The translations under genes and the position numbers were made by a program. The notes below the pieces were generated by a model. It was given only the letters and a program-made list of their open reading frames with translations, searched no databases and was not told the origin of the DNA. From JACCSI01 sp035575715 (GTDB lineage: Bacteria; Acidobacteriota; Vicinamibacteria; Vicinamibacterales; UBA2999), in NCBI GenBank assembly GCA_035575715.1, contig DATLXN010000038.1:1-64000 (forward strand): 64,000 nt of DNA, read 5' to 3'. Shown piece by piece: positions 36,514 to 45,174 of the stretch; position 1 is the first letter of the stretch, and each line of letters opens with the position of its first letter.

Positions 36514-37206
36514 ATGGCGCTGTTCGACAACAAGGCGGAACGCGACAGTCTCAGCGGTGACGCGGCCACGCGGGCCCTTTCGGTCACGGTTGTCGAAAAC
36601 GACTTCAATACGCGCGTGTACGAGAAGCTGGCGAAGGTTTACGACGTGGTTTTCGGCCCGACGCTACACCCGGGCCGTGTCGAAGCGCTCCAGAAGATGG
36701 ATATCCAGCCGGGCAAATCCGTGCTCGAGGTAGGTGTTGGTACTGGTATCAACCTGCCGCTGTACCCCTCCGGCTGCGCGATCACTGGTATCGACCTCTC
36801 GACTCCCATGCTCGGCAAGGCTCGCGAGCGTATCGTTGAGCAGGGCCTCAACAACTGTCGCGTCCAGGAAATGGATGCGGCGGCCATGAACTTCGCCGAC
36901 GAATCATTCGATGTCGTCTACGCTCCCTACCTGATCAGCGTGGTGCCGGATCCGGTCAAGGTCGCTCTCGAGATGCACCGCGTCTGCCGTCGCGGCGGCC
37001 GCATCGTCATTCTCAATCACTTTAAGAGTTCAAACCCGATCCTGTCGCGGATTGAAACAGCGATCTCGCCGCTCACCGTTCATATCGGATTCAAGTCCGA
37101 CCTCGATCTCAACGGTTTCCTGACCCAGGCCCACCTCAAACCACGCTCGATTGAGAAGGTCAACCTCCTCAACATGTGGACACTGGTGACCTGCGTCAAG
37201 GAGTGA
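36514..37206 (+). CDS. class I SAM methyltransferase, PmtA-like (phosphatidylethanolamine N-methyltransferase)
   Basis: A 230-residue enzyme. VYEKLAKVYDVVFGPTLHPGR leads into SAM motif I VLEVGVGTGINLPLY (about 70-84), ITGIDLSTPMLGKAR (motif II) and FDVVYAPYLISVVPDP (motif IV), the pattern of the Rhodobacter/Sinorhizobium-type PmtA that methylates phosphatidylethanolamine stepwise to phosphatidylcholine. The hydrophilic N-terminal extension (about 1-28) is unusual. A strong GGAGG lies seven bases before the ATG. Ubiquinone/menaquinone-type methyltransferase is a less likely alternative. Confidence 0.82.
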   Translation: MALFDNKAERDSLSGDAATRALSVTVVENDFNTRVYEKLAKVYDVVFGPTLHPGRVEALQKMDIQPGKSVLEVGVGTGINLPLYPSGCAITGIDLSTPMLGKARERIVEQGLNNCRVQEMDAAAMNFADESFDVVYAPYLISVVPDPVKVALEMHRVCRRGGRIVILNHFKSSNPILSRIETAISPLTVHIGFKSDLDLNGFLTQAHLKPRSIEKVNLLNMWTLVTCVKE

Positions 37207-37214
37207 CCACACCG

Positions 37215-37754
37215 TCACTGATACCCAGAGCGTTGCCGCTGCTGCTCGATCTGCGCCATCATTTCCGGCGACAGCTGAATAAATAGCCCGTCACCTTCCG
37301 CAAACACGCCGCCGGCGTCATCGGTCAGTCGGCACCGAATCAACAGCTTGCGGCGTTCGACATTCTCAATCCATGACTCGACGCGGCCGCTGAATCCCAA
37401 CGGCGTCATGTTCAAGTAATTGATCGTGATTCGCGCCGCGACAACCTGATGGCCGTTCATCCAGCACACCGCGCCCATGGCTTCATCGAGCACGGCGGCG
37501 ATTGCCCCGCCGTGCACTGTGTCTGGCGGTCCTTCCGTGAGTGGTCCGAACCAGATCGTCGCGTACAGATGATCGATGCCCGGCGCGCGGTAATAAGTGA
37601 TCCGGGTGCGGCCAGCCGCTTCGCTGCCGGAGACGAAGGACCGAGTCGCGTTGCCGGATGGGAATGGTGCAACCGGTTCCCAGTTGGGTTCGGGGGAACC
37701 GGACGTCACCCTGCGCTCCGGCGTGGGGCCCGCGTCAGTTTCTCCAGGCGTCAC
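37215..37754 (-). CDS. hotdog-fold thioesterase, PaaI-like
   Basis: A 179-residue protein with a 4HBT/PaaI-type domain (about 60-165). The active-site block is TVHGGAIAAVLDEAMGAVCW, with the HGG and acidic residue typical of acyl-CoA thioesterases, followed by ITINYLNMTPLGFSG. The N-terminal 40 residues are Pro/Ser/Thr-rich and probably disordered. It likely hydrolyses an acyl- or aryl-CoA ester in the cytoplasm. Its start overlaps the stop of the M24 peptidase gene upstream by four bases (GTGA), so they may be coupled. Confidence 0.85.
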   Translation of the reverse strand: MTPGETDAGPTPERRVTSGSPEPNWEPVAPFPSGNATRSFVSGSEAAGRTRITYYRAPGIDHLYATIWFGPLTEGPPDTVHGGAIAAVLDEAMGAVCWMNGHQVVAARITINYLNMTPLGFSGRVESWIENVERRKLLIRCRLTDDAGGVFAEGDGLFIQLSPEMMAQIEQQRQRSGYQ

Positions 37755-39034
37755 GAAATGCGGCCAAAGGGATCTTCGAGCGACGGGCTCTGCGGCGTCA
37801 TCAGCTCGGCGCCAGTGTCGGTAATCACCATGTCGTCTTCCAGACGCACACCGAACTCGCCACGGATGTAGATCCCCGGTTCGTCGCTAAAGGTCATGCC
37901 CGGCGCAAGCGGCAGTTTGTTGCCGCGCACCAGGTAAGGCCATTCATGCCCGTCCATGCCCATGCCGTGGCCGACCCGGTGGGTGAAGTATTTGTAATCC
38001 GGGCCATAACCTGCATCGACGATGACTTTTCTCGCCGCGGCGTCAACGTCTTCGCACGGCACGCCGGGGCGCGCCGCTTTGAGTGCGGCGGTCTGCGCGC
38101 GCAACTCGATCTCGAAGACCTTCTTCATTTTCTCGGTCGCTTTGCCGAGCACGAATGTTCGGCTGATGTCTGAGGTGTAGCCCTCAGCGCTGCAGCCACC
38201 ATCGATCAGCAGAATCGTCCCTTCGCGCACGACCTGCGGGGTGATCGAGCCGTGCGGCAACGCCGAGTACTCACCAACCTGCACGCCTGCTGATCCGGTG
38301 AACCCGAGGCGTTGATGCGCCAGCGCAACGAGGCCAGCAAAGTCGCGCTGGGTCATGCCTTCTTTGAGCGCCTTGTAGGCCGCCTCATAGGCCTGGAGCG
38401 TTACTTTCGACGCCAGCCGCATCAACTCGAGTTCGTGGGCATCCTTGATCACCCGGCAGCCGGCGGTGATCGGCGTGCCGCTCACCACCTTGAGCGCCGG
38501 CGCCGCTTGCGCGACGCCGTCACTGAACACGTGGCGTACGGTTTCTTCCATGCCGATGCGGCCCGCCGCGATGCCGCGGTCCTTCAGGCCCTGGGCGACG
38601 CGGAGATACGGACTTTCATGTTCTTCCCATGTGCGCACGTCGGCGTTGGCGCCGACAGGCCCGTTGGCGATTTGTTCCCGTGCCCGTTCCTCTTCGAACG
38701 CCGGCGAAACGAAAAACGGCTCGCCCTTCGACGGCAGGACCATCGCGAACAGACGCTCACTGAGGCCCCACTGGATGCCGCTGAAATACACCAAGGAGGT
38801 GCCGCCCGTCAGCATGATCGCGTCGATTTTCTCGGCGGCCATCAGACGCCGCGCTTTGTCGATACGACCGCGCCGTTCGGCGGCGGTGATCGGTGTGGCG
38901 AGATGCCGCATCGATTGCAGGGACGCGAGTGACGGCGGCAGCGCCTCCTGTGCGTCGGCGGACGACAGCGCGGCGACGCCAAGCGCACCGGCGGCGAGTG
39001 GTCCGGCCTTGAGGAAGGAGCGTCGATTGATCAT
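37751..39034 (-). CDS. TAT-exported M24 family aminopeptidase (Xaa-Pro peptidase type)
   Basis: A 427-residue enzyme. It has a twin-arginine signal NRRSFLKAGPLAAGALGVAAL at the N-terminus, a creatinase-like N-terminal domain (about 50-190) and a C-terminal pita-bread domain. Metal ligands are visible: Asp in LLIDGG, Asp in TSDISRTFVLG, His in GHGMGMDGHEWP, Glu in FSDEPGIYI and Glu in VRLEDDM. Such enzymes cleave N-terminal residues before proline; TAT export implies folding with metal before transport. A TATGAT box ends nine bases before the ATG. Confidence 0.93.
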   Translation of the reverse strand: MINRRSFLKAGPLAAGALGVAALSSADAQEALPPSLASLQSMRHLATPITAAERRGRIDKARRLMAAEKIDAIMLTGGTSLVYFSGIQWGLSERLFAMVLPSKGEPFFVSPAFEEERAREQIANGPVGANADVRTWEEHESPYLRVAQGLKDRGIAAGRIGMEETVRHVFSDGVAQAAPALKVVSGTPITAGCRVIKDAHELELMRLASKVTLQAYEAAYKALKEGMTQRDFAGLVALAHQRLGFTGSAGVQVGEYSALPHGSITPQVVREGTILLIDGGCSAEGYTSDISRTFVLGKATEKMKKVFEIELRAQTAALKAARPGVPCEDVDAAARKVIVDAGYGPDYKYFTHRVGHGMGMDGHEWPYLVRGNKLPLAPGMTFSDEPGIYIRGEFGVRLEDDMVITDTGAELMTPQSPSLEDPFGRIS

Positions 39035-39043
39035 GGTGGCGTC

Positions 39044-39049
39044 ATCATA
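39044..39049 (-). promoter_or_regulatory. -10-like box TATGAT before M24 peptidase gene
   Basis: On the minus strand TATGAT ends nine bases before the start codon. No -35 is clear because the region upstream enters a repeat tract. Confidence 0.45.
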
Positions 39050-39063
39050 CCGGTAGCCGGTGG

Positions 39064-39144
39064 CCGGTCGTCAGTGTTCAGTGGTCAGTCGTCGGTGGTC
39101 GGTGGTCAGTGGTCGGTGGTCAGTGGTCGGTCGGTGGTCAGTGG
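39064..39144. repeat. GGTCAGT/GGTCGGT tandem repeat tract
   Basis: About 11 units of 6-7 bases (GGTCAGT, GGTCGGT, CGTCGGT) between the M24 peptidase start and the glycosyltransferase end. It overlaps the stop codon of the latter. Related units occur at 51704-51740. Confidence 0.82.
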
Positions 39145-40271
39145 CAAAGGCGTTCGGAAAGGATCCCCAGCAGAAGAGCCGCCGCCACCTCGGCACCGTT
39201 CACCGCCGGCCGTTCGAGCGGTTCGGGTTGCGCCAGCACGGCGTCCAGGTGCGCACGCCAGCGGCCAGCAAACAAATCCGGATGGTCGATAAAGCTCGCG
39301 CGCAGAAAGTGCGGCATCGCCGCCACCAGCACCGGATACTCGATGAAGTCGCCACGCGACGTATAAAGCAGCGCGGTGTCGTTCGCTAAGCACTCTGCGA
39401 TGATGCCGTAGCCCGGCTTGGTGACCACCACATCGACCGCCTTGACCAGGTCTTCATAGCGGACGCCCGCCGCGTACATCGACGACTCGTCACACGGCAT
39501 CAGACTCCCGCGTCGTCCGCCGCGCAATCCCTCGGGCAAGTTCCCGAGTGGTACGCTGCCGCTCACCAGCACCGTGTAGTGTTCGAGCCGTGACAGCGCC
39601 TCGAGATCGAGACCATCGAGACCATAGCCGCCGAACGAGACCAGCACCAGCCGTTCATCGCGCGGCAACTGGAGGGATTGCCGCGTCTCGGCGGCCTCAC
39701 GATGAGAGCGGCGGGCGACAAACGGCAGCTCGACGACGTTGCCGACCGATGCGAAGCCGCCGTGCATCGGCAAGCGCAGCGCGCCATCAGCGCGCGCGTA
39801 AATCGTGCTCAACTCGGCAACCAATTCCGCCGTGCCGGCGTAGCGCGAATAGATCCAATCCCAGGTGAAATTGCCGAGCACGATGGTCGGCACCCCCGTC
39901 GCGACGCCCGCAGCCACGCCGAGTGGCGGCGCATCGGCCACCACCATCGTGACGTGTGCCTGTGTGAGAAACGCGGATTCAGCCGCGACGCGCGCGTCAA
40001 ACGTCGCCATGAACTCGCGTGCGCGGCGGACCGTCTCCGCGGCGTCGAGGTGCAGCGAATCTATCTGCACAACACCGGTGTCGGTCTCGACCTGGTGATA
40101 CTCGACGCGGCCGGTCACCGTCAGATCGAACAGCCACCGCGGGGCCGGCGTGCGGATGATGAGGCGGAGATCGGCGCGTCGCGCGAAGAGCGCGTTGATC
40201 ACCTCGATCACGCGCGAGGCATGGCCGAAGCCATGACCGGAGACGTAAAAGACGATGGTCGACACCGACAC
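39138..40271 (-). CDS. glycosyltransferase, MurG/GT28-like fold
   Basis: A 377-residue soluble protein with a GT-B layout. The N-terminal Rossmann half begins VFYVSGHGFGHASRVIEVI; the C-terminal half has LVSFGGYGLDG, then a nucleotide-sugar region VKAVDVVVTKPGYGIIAECLANDTALLYT, as in MurG-type and MGT-type enzymes. The acceptor is unknown; relatives occur fused to sugar kinases. GTG 40271 lies seven bases after the lon stop, so it is probably in the lon transcript. Its stop codon lies in a GGTCAGT repeat tract, so the C-terminus may have been reshaped. Confidence 0.82.
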   Translation of the reverse strand: MSVSTIVFYVSGHGFGHASRVIEVINALFARRADLRLIIRTPAPRWLFDLTVTGRVEYHQVETDTGVVQIDSLHLDAAETVRRAREFMATFDARVAAESAFLTQAHVTMVVADAPPLGVAAGVATGVPTIVLGNFTWDWIYSRYAGTAELVAELSTIYARADGALRLPMHGGFASVGNVVELPFVARRSHREAAETRQSLQLPRDERLVLVSFGGYGLDGLDLEALSRLEHYTVLVSGSVPLGNLPEGLRGGRRGSLMPCDESSMYAAGVRYEDLVKAVDVVVTKPGYGIIAECLANDTALLYTSRGDFIEYPVLVAAMPHFLRASFIDHPDLFAGRWRAHLDAVLAQPEPLERPAVNGAEVAAALLLGILSERLCH

Positions 40272-40277
40272 CGACGC

Positions 40278-42665
40278 CTACGCCGGTTCGCTCGTCGCCG
40301 GCGGTGTCGCTGGCGGCGTGGTCGCCGGTGCGACGGCCGGCGCTGTCGCCGGAAGTGCGATCTTCAGCACTTCCTCCAGTGTCGCAACCGGCACGAAGCG
40401 CATGTCCTTGCGGACCTCTTCCGGCAATTCCTTCAGGTCCGGCTCGTTGAGTAGCGGCAGGATGAAGGTGTGCAGGCCGAGTCGCTTGGCGGCGAGCGCC
40501 TTTTCACGAATGCCGCCGACCGGCAAGACCAAGCCACTCAGCGTAATCTCGCCGGTCATGGCGACGCCTTCGCGAATCGGCTCGTTGCGCGCCGCCGACA
40601 AGATTGCGGTCGCCATGGTGACGCCAGCCGATGGGCCGTCTTTTGGAATCGCGCCAGCCGGCACGTGAATGTGGAGGTCGCGGTTTTCGAGGAAGTTCGA
40701 CTCGACGCCGAGGTCCTTGGCATTCGCCCGAATATGACTCACCGCGGCGCGCGCCGACTCCTGCATCACATCCCCCAGCTGTCCGGTGAGGATGAACTGG
40801 CCGCGACCACCCGGCAGCAGGCTGGCTTCGATGTAGAGCACGTCGCCGCCGGTTTCGGTCCATGCCACGCCAGTGGCGACTCCGGGCATTGACGTCCGAA
40901 AGGCGACGTCGCGTTTGAACCGAGCCGGCCCCAGGTAGGTTTCCAGCTCAGACGCTTCAACGACCGGATCGACCGGCGCGGTGCCGGTGGCCACACGCGC
41001 GGCGATCTTGCGCGCGATGGCGCCGATTTGCCGTTCGAGATTCCGCACCCCGGCTTCCCGGGTGTGCTCGCTGATCACCGCCCGCAGGGCTTGGTCAGTG
41101 ATGTTGACGCTGTCTGGACCGAGGCCGTGTTCAGAGAGCTGCCGCGGGATCAAATACCGACGCGCGATATGCAGCTTTTCTTCCTCGGTATAGCCCGACA
41201 GCCACACGATCTCCATGCGGTCGCGTAGTGCGGGGTGGACCGGTCCGATTTGGTTGGCCGTCGCAATGAACAGTACCTTCGAGAGGTCGTAGGGCACCTC
41301 GAGATAATGATCGCGAAACGTATTGTTCTGCGCCGGGTCGAGCACCTCGAGCAACGCGGCCGAGGGGTCGCCTTGTTGCCCCACCGTAATCTTGTCCAAC
41401 TCGTCGAGCATGAACACCGGATTTGCCGAGCCGGCCTGCTTCAGCGCCTGGATGATGCGACCGGGCATCGATCCGATATATGTCCGACGATGACCGCGGA
41501 TCTCCGCTTCGTCGCGGACACCGCCAAGCGAGATGCGCACGAACTTGCGATTCATCGCACGCGCAATCGATTGGCCGAGCGACGTCTTGCCGACGCCGGG
41601 AGGACCGACGAAACAGAGGATCGGCCCCTTCATGTCGCCCTTCAGCTTGCGAACGGCGAGATATTCGACGATGCGCTCTTTGACCTTATCGAGATCGTAA
41701 TGGTCTTCGTCGAGCACGCGGCGCGCTTCAACCGGGTCAAGCCGGTCTTCGGTCACGACCGACCAGGGCAATTCGAGGACCCAGTCGATGTAGGTCCGAA
41801 TCATCTGATATTCCGGTGACGCCGCGCCCATCCGTGCGAGCCGATCGAGCTCGCGGTCGGCGACCAGCTTCACTGCTTCCGGCAGGTTGGCTTGCTCGAC
41901 GCGCTCGCGCAGTTCCTTGATTTCGTCGCCTTCGCCTTCGCCGAGTTCCTCCTGAATCGCTTTCATCTGCTGGCGCAGGTAGTACTGCTTCTGCGCGTCG
42001 GTCATCTCCGCTTGCGCCGCGTTCTCGATCTTGCCTTTGATCTCGAGCACCGACACTTCGCGGGTCAGAAGCGAGTGGACCAGTTCGAGTTTCTTCGCCA
42101 GCGGGTCGGCTTCGAGCAGTTGCTGTTTTTCTTCGGCTTTGAGATCGAGCATCGTCCCGAGCAGATAGGACAAGCGGAGGGGATCCTCGATCCCGGCAAC
42201 CAGTTGCCGCACTTCCGGTGCCAGTCCCGAGGTCAGCGAAAGTGCCTGATCGACCAATTCCTGAATGCGCCGGATATACGCATCGACTTCGACGGATTTG
42301 TCCACCTGTTCCGGCGCCAGTTTCAGCTGTGCCCGCAGCATGCCTGAATCGACACTGACGCTTTCGACGCGGGCGCGGGCCATGCCCTCCGCGATGATGT
42401 TCAATCCGGTCGCCCCACGCGCCATCTGCCGGATGATCGCGATAGTGCCGATGTCATGCATCTTTTCGGCGTCGGGCTCTTCGTCGTCGCCCCGCTGCAG
42501 GAGCAGCAGGATCAACCGGTCGCCGGCGAGCGCGGTATTGACGGCTTCGACCGACATCTGCCGATTGACGGCGAGCGGCTGCAGCGTCAGTGGAAAGGCG
42601 ACGGTACGACGGAGCGGGAGAACGGGAAGCTCAGCGGGGAAGGCGGCAAGAGTCGGTTCGGCCAC
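40278..42665 (-). CDS. lon: ATP-dependent protease Lon
   Basis: A 795-residue hexameric protease of the cytoplasm. It has an N-terminal LonN domain (about 12-200; LPVLPLRRTVAFPLTLQPL), a coiled coil (about 220-260), an AAA+ domain with Walker A GPPGVGKT (about 352-359) and Walker B VFMLDELDK, and a C-terminal Ser-Lys protease with KDGPSAGVTMA (Ser about 678) and REKALAAKR (Lys about 720). It degrades misfolded and regulatory proteins. The C-terminus ends in an Ala/Pro/Thr-rich tail of about 25 residues not usual for Lon. GTG start, with TATGAT 11 bases upstream. Confidence 0.97.
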   Translation of the reverse strand: MAEPTLAAFPAELPVLPLRRTVAFPLTLQPLAVNRQMSVEAVNTALAGDRLILLLLQRGDDEEPDAEKMHDIGTIAIIRQMARGATGLNIIAEGMARARVESVSVDSGMLRAQLKLAPEQVDKSVEVDAYIRRIQELVDQALSLTSGLAPEVRQLVAGIEDPLRLSYLLGTMLDLKAEEKQQLLEADPLAKKLELVHSLLTREVSVLEIKGKIENAAQAEMTDAQKQYYLRQQMKAIQEELGEGEGDEIKELRERVEQANLPEAVKLVADRELDRLARMGAASPEYQMIRTYIDWVLELPWSVVTEDRLDPVEARRVLDEDHYDLDKVKERIVEYLAVRKLKGDMKGPILCFVGPPGVGKTSLGQSIARAMNRKFVRISLGGVRDEAEIRGHRRTYIGSMPGRIIQALKQAGSANPVFMLDELDKITVGQQGDPSAALLEVLDPAQNNTFRDHYLEVPYDLSKVLFIATANQIGPVHPALRDRMEIVWLSGYTEEEKLHIARRYLIPRQLSEHGLGPDSVNITDQALRAVISEHTREAGVRNLERQIGAIARKIAARVATGTAPVDPVVEASELETYLGPARFKRDVAFRTSMPGVATGVAWTETGGDVLYIEASLLPGGRGQFILTGQLGDVMQESARAAVSHIRANAKDLGVESNFLENRDLHIHVPAGAIPKDGPSAGVTMATAILSAARNEPIREGVAMTGEITLSGLVLPVGGIREKALAAKRLGLHTFILPLLNEPDLKELPEEVRKDMRFVPVATLEEVLKIALPATAPAVAPATTPPATPPATSEPA

Positions 42666-42676
42666 GGTTGTGGCTG

Positions 42677-42682
42677 ATCATA
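42677..42682 (-). promoter_or_regulatory. -10-like box TATGAT before lon
   Basis: On the minus strand TATGAT ends 11 bases before the lon GTG. No heat-shock CIRCE or sigma32-type element was recognised. Confidence 0.4.
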
Positions 42683-42725
42683 CGTCGGCTCGCAGACTCG
42701 ATCGGCTGAGCTTTGTCGACGGCTG

Positions 42726-42731
42726 TATGAT
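42726..42731 (+). promoter_or_regulatory. -10-like box TATGAT before zinc-ribbon gene
   Basis: TATGAT ends six bases before the GTG at 42738. It is back to back with the lon box within a 72-bp divergent intergenic region. Confidence 0.45.
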
Positions 42732-42737
42732 CGCTGC

Positions 42738-43163
42738 GTGTCACTGGACGAACGCGCATTCTTCTCTGAAAAGAACGAAACCCGGCCGGCCCGTTATACC
42801 TGCACCAAGTGCCGCCGCGCCAACGATTACTCGATTCGGTGGGTACGGCGGATGAAGAAGGACCGCATCCCCCAGGGCGCCGACGAGCGCGATCGCGCCA
42901 AGTTCGCCAAGTTGCGCGACCACCTGTTGCGGCTCGATGACGAGGTCACCTGCAAAACGTGCGGCAAGCGTTTCGAGATCCCGTCCCTGCAATCACTCCA
43001 GTTTCTCGACCAGCTCGAGGGGCTGCCCAAGGATGTCGAGGACGACGATGAGGCCGAGCCAATGCCGCCGCCGGCTGCCGCTACGCCCGGTGACGCCACG
43101 CCACCAAAGAAACCGGCGCTGCCCGAGCGGTTTACGCGGCCGACGAAGGGATGGCGCGGTTAA
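42738..43163 (+). CDS. zinc-ribbon protein of unknown function
   Basis: A 141-residue protein with two CxxC pairs, CTKC (about residues 22-25) and CKTC (about 72-75), that could together bind one zinc ion. The segment between is basic and helical (RRMKKDRIPQGADERDRAKFAKLRDHL). The C-terminal third is acidic then Pro/Ala-rich and likely disordered. It is divergent from lon. Nucleic-acid or protein binding is plausible, but no family is recognised with confidence. Confidence 0.78.
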   Translation: MSLDERAFFSEKNETRPARYTCTKCRRANDYSIRWVRRMKKDRIPQGADERDRAKFAKLRDHLLRLDDEVTCKTCGKRFEIPSLQSLQFLDQLEGLPKDVEDDDEAEPMPPPAAATPGDATPPKKPALPERFTRPTKGWRG

Positions 43164-43195
43164 TCACGGATTGACGCAGAGGGGTTATCTCTCAG

Positions 43196-43882
43196 TCACC
43201 ACACGCCGGGAATCACTCGCCAGCGAACCGCATCGGCGTATCTTCGATAGTCATTCCCGTGCACCGCGATTAGCGATCGCTCCTCGAGCGGGATCGCCAG
43301 CAGCAAGTAGACCGAACTGATCGTCGCAAACAGCAACCGGTCGCTGGTCATCGTTGGAGCGCCGAACACCGCGAGCATCCATCCGAGATAGATCGGATGT
43401 CGCACCACGCGGAATGGACCGACCACGCGCAGGACTTCGGTCGAGCGTGCGGTGCGGGCCTGTCGGATGCCCGCCAGCTCGAAGACGTCGATCACGCCAG
43501 CTGCGCGCACCGCAACCAACGCGCCGCTGACTTGAATGGCGTAGCCGAGCCATCGGCCGATCCCTCGCAACTGGTAGACCATGCCCGGCAGCGACTGCCA
43601 TAGCGTGCACACCGCGAGCAGGAGCAGACTGGCGATCCACACGTAGACGGTGCGTTCGCTGCCGGCCGGAATGTAGCGGCTGATCCACGCCTTGGCGCCG
43701 GACCGCGCCAGGAGCGAGTGGTGCAAGGCGAACCCTGAGAACAGCGCCGTGTTAACTGCGACGTCGCGAACAGTTCGGCCATCATCGGCCGCCGCGATGC
43801 CCAGGACGACTGCGTAGAAATAGACGAGATAGGTAAGCGAGACTGCGAAAGCTGCGGCGCCGACCCACGCAAACAGCTGCAC
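43196..43882 (-). CDS. integral membrane methyltransferase-like protein (NnrU/ICMT/PEMT fold)
   Basis: A 228-residue membrane protein with about six helices. RVVGPFRVVRHPIYLGWMLAVFG is the RHPxYxG signature of the isoprenylcysteine methyltransferase / phospholipid methyltransferase superfamily, near which SAM binds, and IPLEERSLIAVHGNDYRRYADAV matches the C-terminal EE motif. NALHHSLLAR-like helix two (SGFALHHSLLARSGAKAW) also recalls NnrU. It is divergent from a ketosynthase gene over a 20-bp gap with a shared AT island. Confidence 0.82.
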   Translation of the reverse strand: MQLFAWVGAAAFAVSLTYLVYFYAVVLGIAAADDGRTVRDVAVNTALFSGFALHHSLLARSGAKAWISRYIPAGSERTVYVWIASLLLLAVCTLWQSLPGMVYQLRGIGRWLGYAIQVSGALVAVRAAGVIDVFELAGIRQARTARSTEVLRVVGPFRVVRHPIYLGWMLAVFGAPTMTSDRLLFATISSVYLLLAIPLEERSLIAVHGNDYRRYADAVRWRVIPGVW

Positions 43883-43888
43883 GCGCCA

Positions 43889-43895
43889 ATAATAT
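43889..43895. promoter_or_regulatory. AT island giving -10 boxes on both strands
   Basis: The core ATAATAT reads TAATAT (43890-43895) on the plus strand, seven bases before the ketosynthase GTG, and TATTAT (43894-43889) on the minus strand, six bases before the ICMT-like GTG. The whole divergent gap is 20 bp. Confidence 0.45.
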
Positions 43896-43902
43896 AGAGA
43901 AC

Positions 43903-45174
43903 GTGAAGATCGCCATCACCGGCATCGGGGTCGTCTCCACCTTCGGCCTCGGCCGGGAGGTCTACTGGGACAACATCAGTCGCGGCGTCAGCGGCACGCG
44001 GGCGATCACCGAGTTCGACGCGTCCGCCTTTCCCTGTCGTGTCGCGGCGGCCGTGCCGCCAGTCACGTTCGCGGAGGCGCAACGACTGGCCGGCGAATCG
44101 CTGGACGGCGACGGTCACGGTAACGGGAACGGCCGTGCCGATCCCAAGCGCTATTCTCGCGCCGCGCTGTTTGGCGTGCTGGCCGCGCGCGAAGCCTGGA
44201 ACGACGCCGGGCTGACGATGGGCGAACCCAATAGTGGCGTGATTATCGGCACCGGTGGCGGCGGCATCGATGTCGGTGAGCGTCAGTACTACGAGTTTTT
44301 CGTCAACGGCGGCAAGCGCGTCACGCCCTACGCCATCGCCAACGGTATCTGTGGCATGGTCTCGAGCGAGATCTCGATTTCGCTCGGGCTTCACGGCATC
44401 AGCCACGTGCTGTCGACCGGTTGTACCAGTTCCACCGATGCCATGGGTTACGCCGCCATGCTGCTGAAGAACGGCGATTTCGATGTGCTGCTCTCAGGCG
44501 GCACCGATGGTTGCGTATTGCCCGGGATGATCTTTGGCTTTTCTCGCATGCGTGCGGTGTCGACGCACTACAACGATGCCCCGGCGACCGCCTCGCGGCC
44601 CTTTGACCGGGACCGCGACGGATTTGTGCTCGGCGAGGGTGCCTGGATGATGGCGCTCGAGCGTGAGGAGCGCGCGCGCGCGCGGGGCGCGCACATTTAC
44701 GCCACCATCGACGGCTATGCCAGCACCTGCGATGCCTATCACCGCGTGCAAATGGACCCCGACGGCGCGCAGATCGTCCGCTGCATGACCCAGGCGGTCG
44801 AGCGGTCCGGCCGCGCCATCGAAGAGATCGGCTATGTGAACTATCACGGCACCTCGACGCAATTGAATGATGCGATCGAAGCCCAATGCACCCGGCGCGT
44901 GTTGGGCGCGCACGCCGATCGGGTGCCGGGGTCGTCGACCAAGTCGATGATCGGCCATCCGCAAGGCGCGAGCGGCGCCGCTGGTGTCGTCGCCTCGGCG
45001 CTGGCGATGTCGCGAGGGTTCCTGCCGCCGACGATCAACCTGCACCATCAGGATCCGCAGTGCGATCTCGATTTTCTGCCGAATGAGGGCCGCGCCGCAC
45101 GACCCGCTGCTGCGCTGTGCAACTGTCTGGGCTTCGGGTCGAAGAACTCCGCACTGGTGCTCGGCGCGGTATGA
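43903..45174 (+). CDS. beta-ketoacyl-ACP synthase (FabF/KAS II-like)
   Basis: A 423-residue thiolase-fold condensing enzyme with the Cys-His-His triad intact: C174 in STGCTSSTDA, H315 in NYHGTSTQLND and H352 in SMIGHPQGASG. Also seen are FDRDRDGFVLGEGA and the C-terminal NCLGFGSKN. Such enzymes add two-carbon units to acyl-ACP. A Gly/Asp-rich insert (GDGHGNGNGRADP, about residues 70-82) is not typical of FabF. Its neighbours (FAD reductase and ICMT-type methyltransferases) and the absence of other fab genes suggest a specialised lipid or polyketide rather than housekeeping fatty acid synthesis. No acyl carrier protein gene is adjacent. Confidence 0.9.
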   Translation: MKIAITGIGVVSTFGLGREVYWDNISRGVSGTRAITEFDASAFPCRVAAAVPPVTFAEAQRLAGESLDGDGHGNGNGRADPKRYSRAALFGVLAAREAWNDAGLTMGEPNSGVIIGTGGGGIDVGERQYYEFFVNGGKRVTPYAIANGICGMVSSEISISLGLHGISHVLSTGCTSSTDAMGYAAMLLKNGDFDVLLSGGTDGCVLPGMIFGFSRMRAVSTHYNDAPATASRPFDRDRDGFVLGEGAWMMALEREERARARGAHIYATIDGYASTCDAYHRVQMDPDGAQIVRCMTQAVERSGRAIEEIGYVNYHGTSTQLNDAIEAQCTRRVLGAHADRVPGSSTKSMIGHPQGASGAAGVVASALAMSRGFLPPTINLHHQDPQCDLDFLPNEGRAARPAAALCNCLGFGSKNSALVLGAV

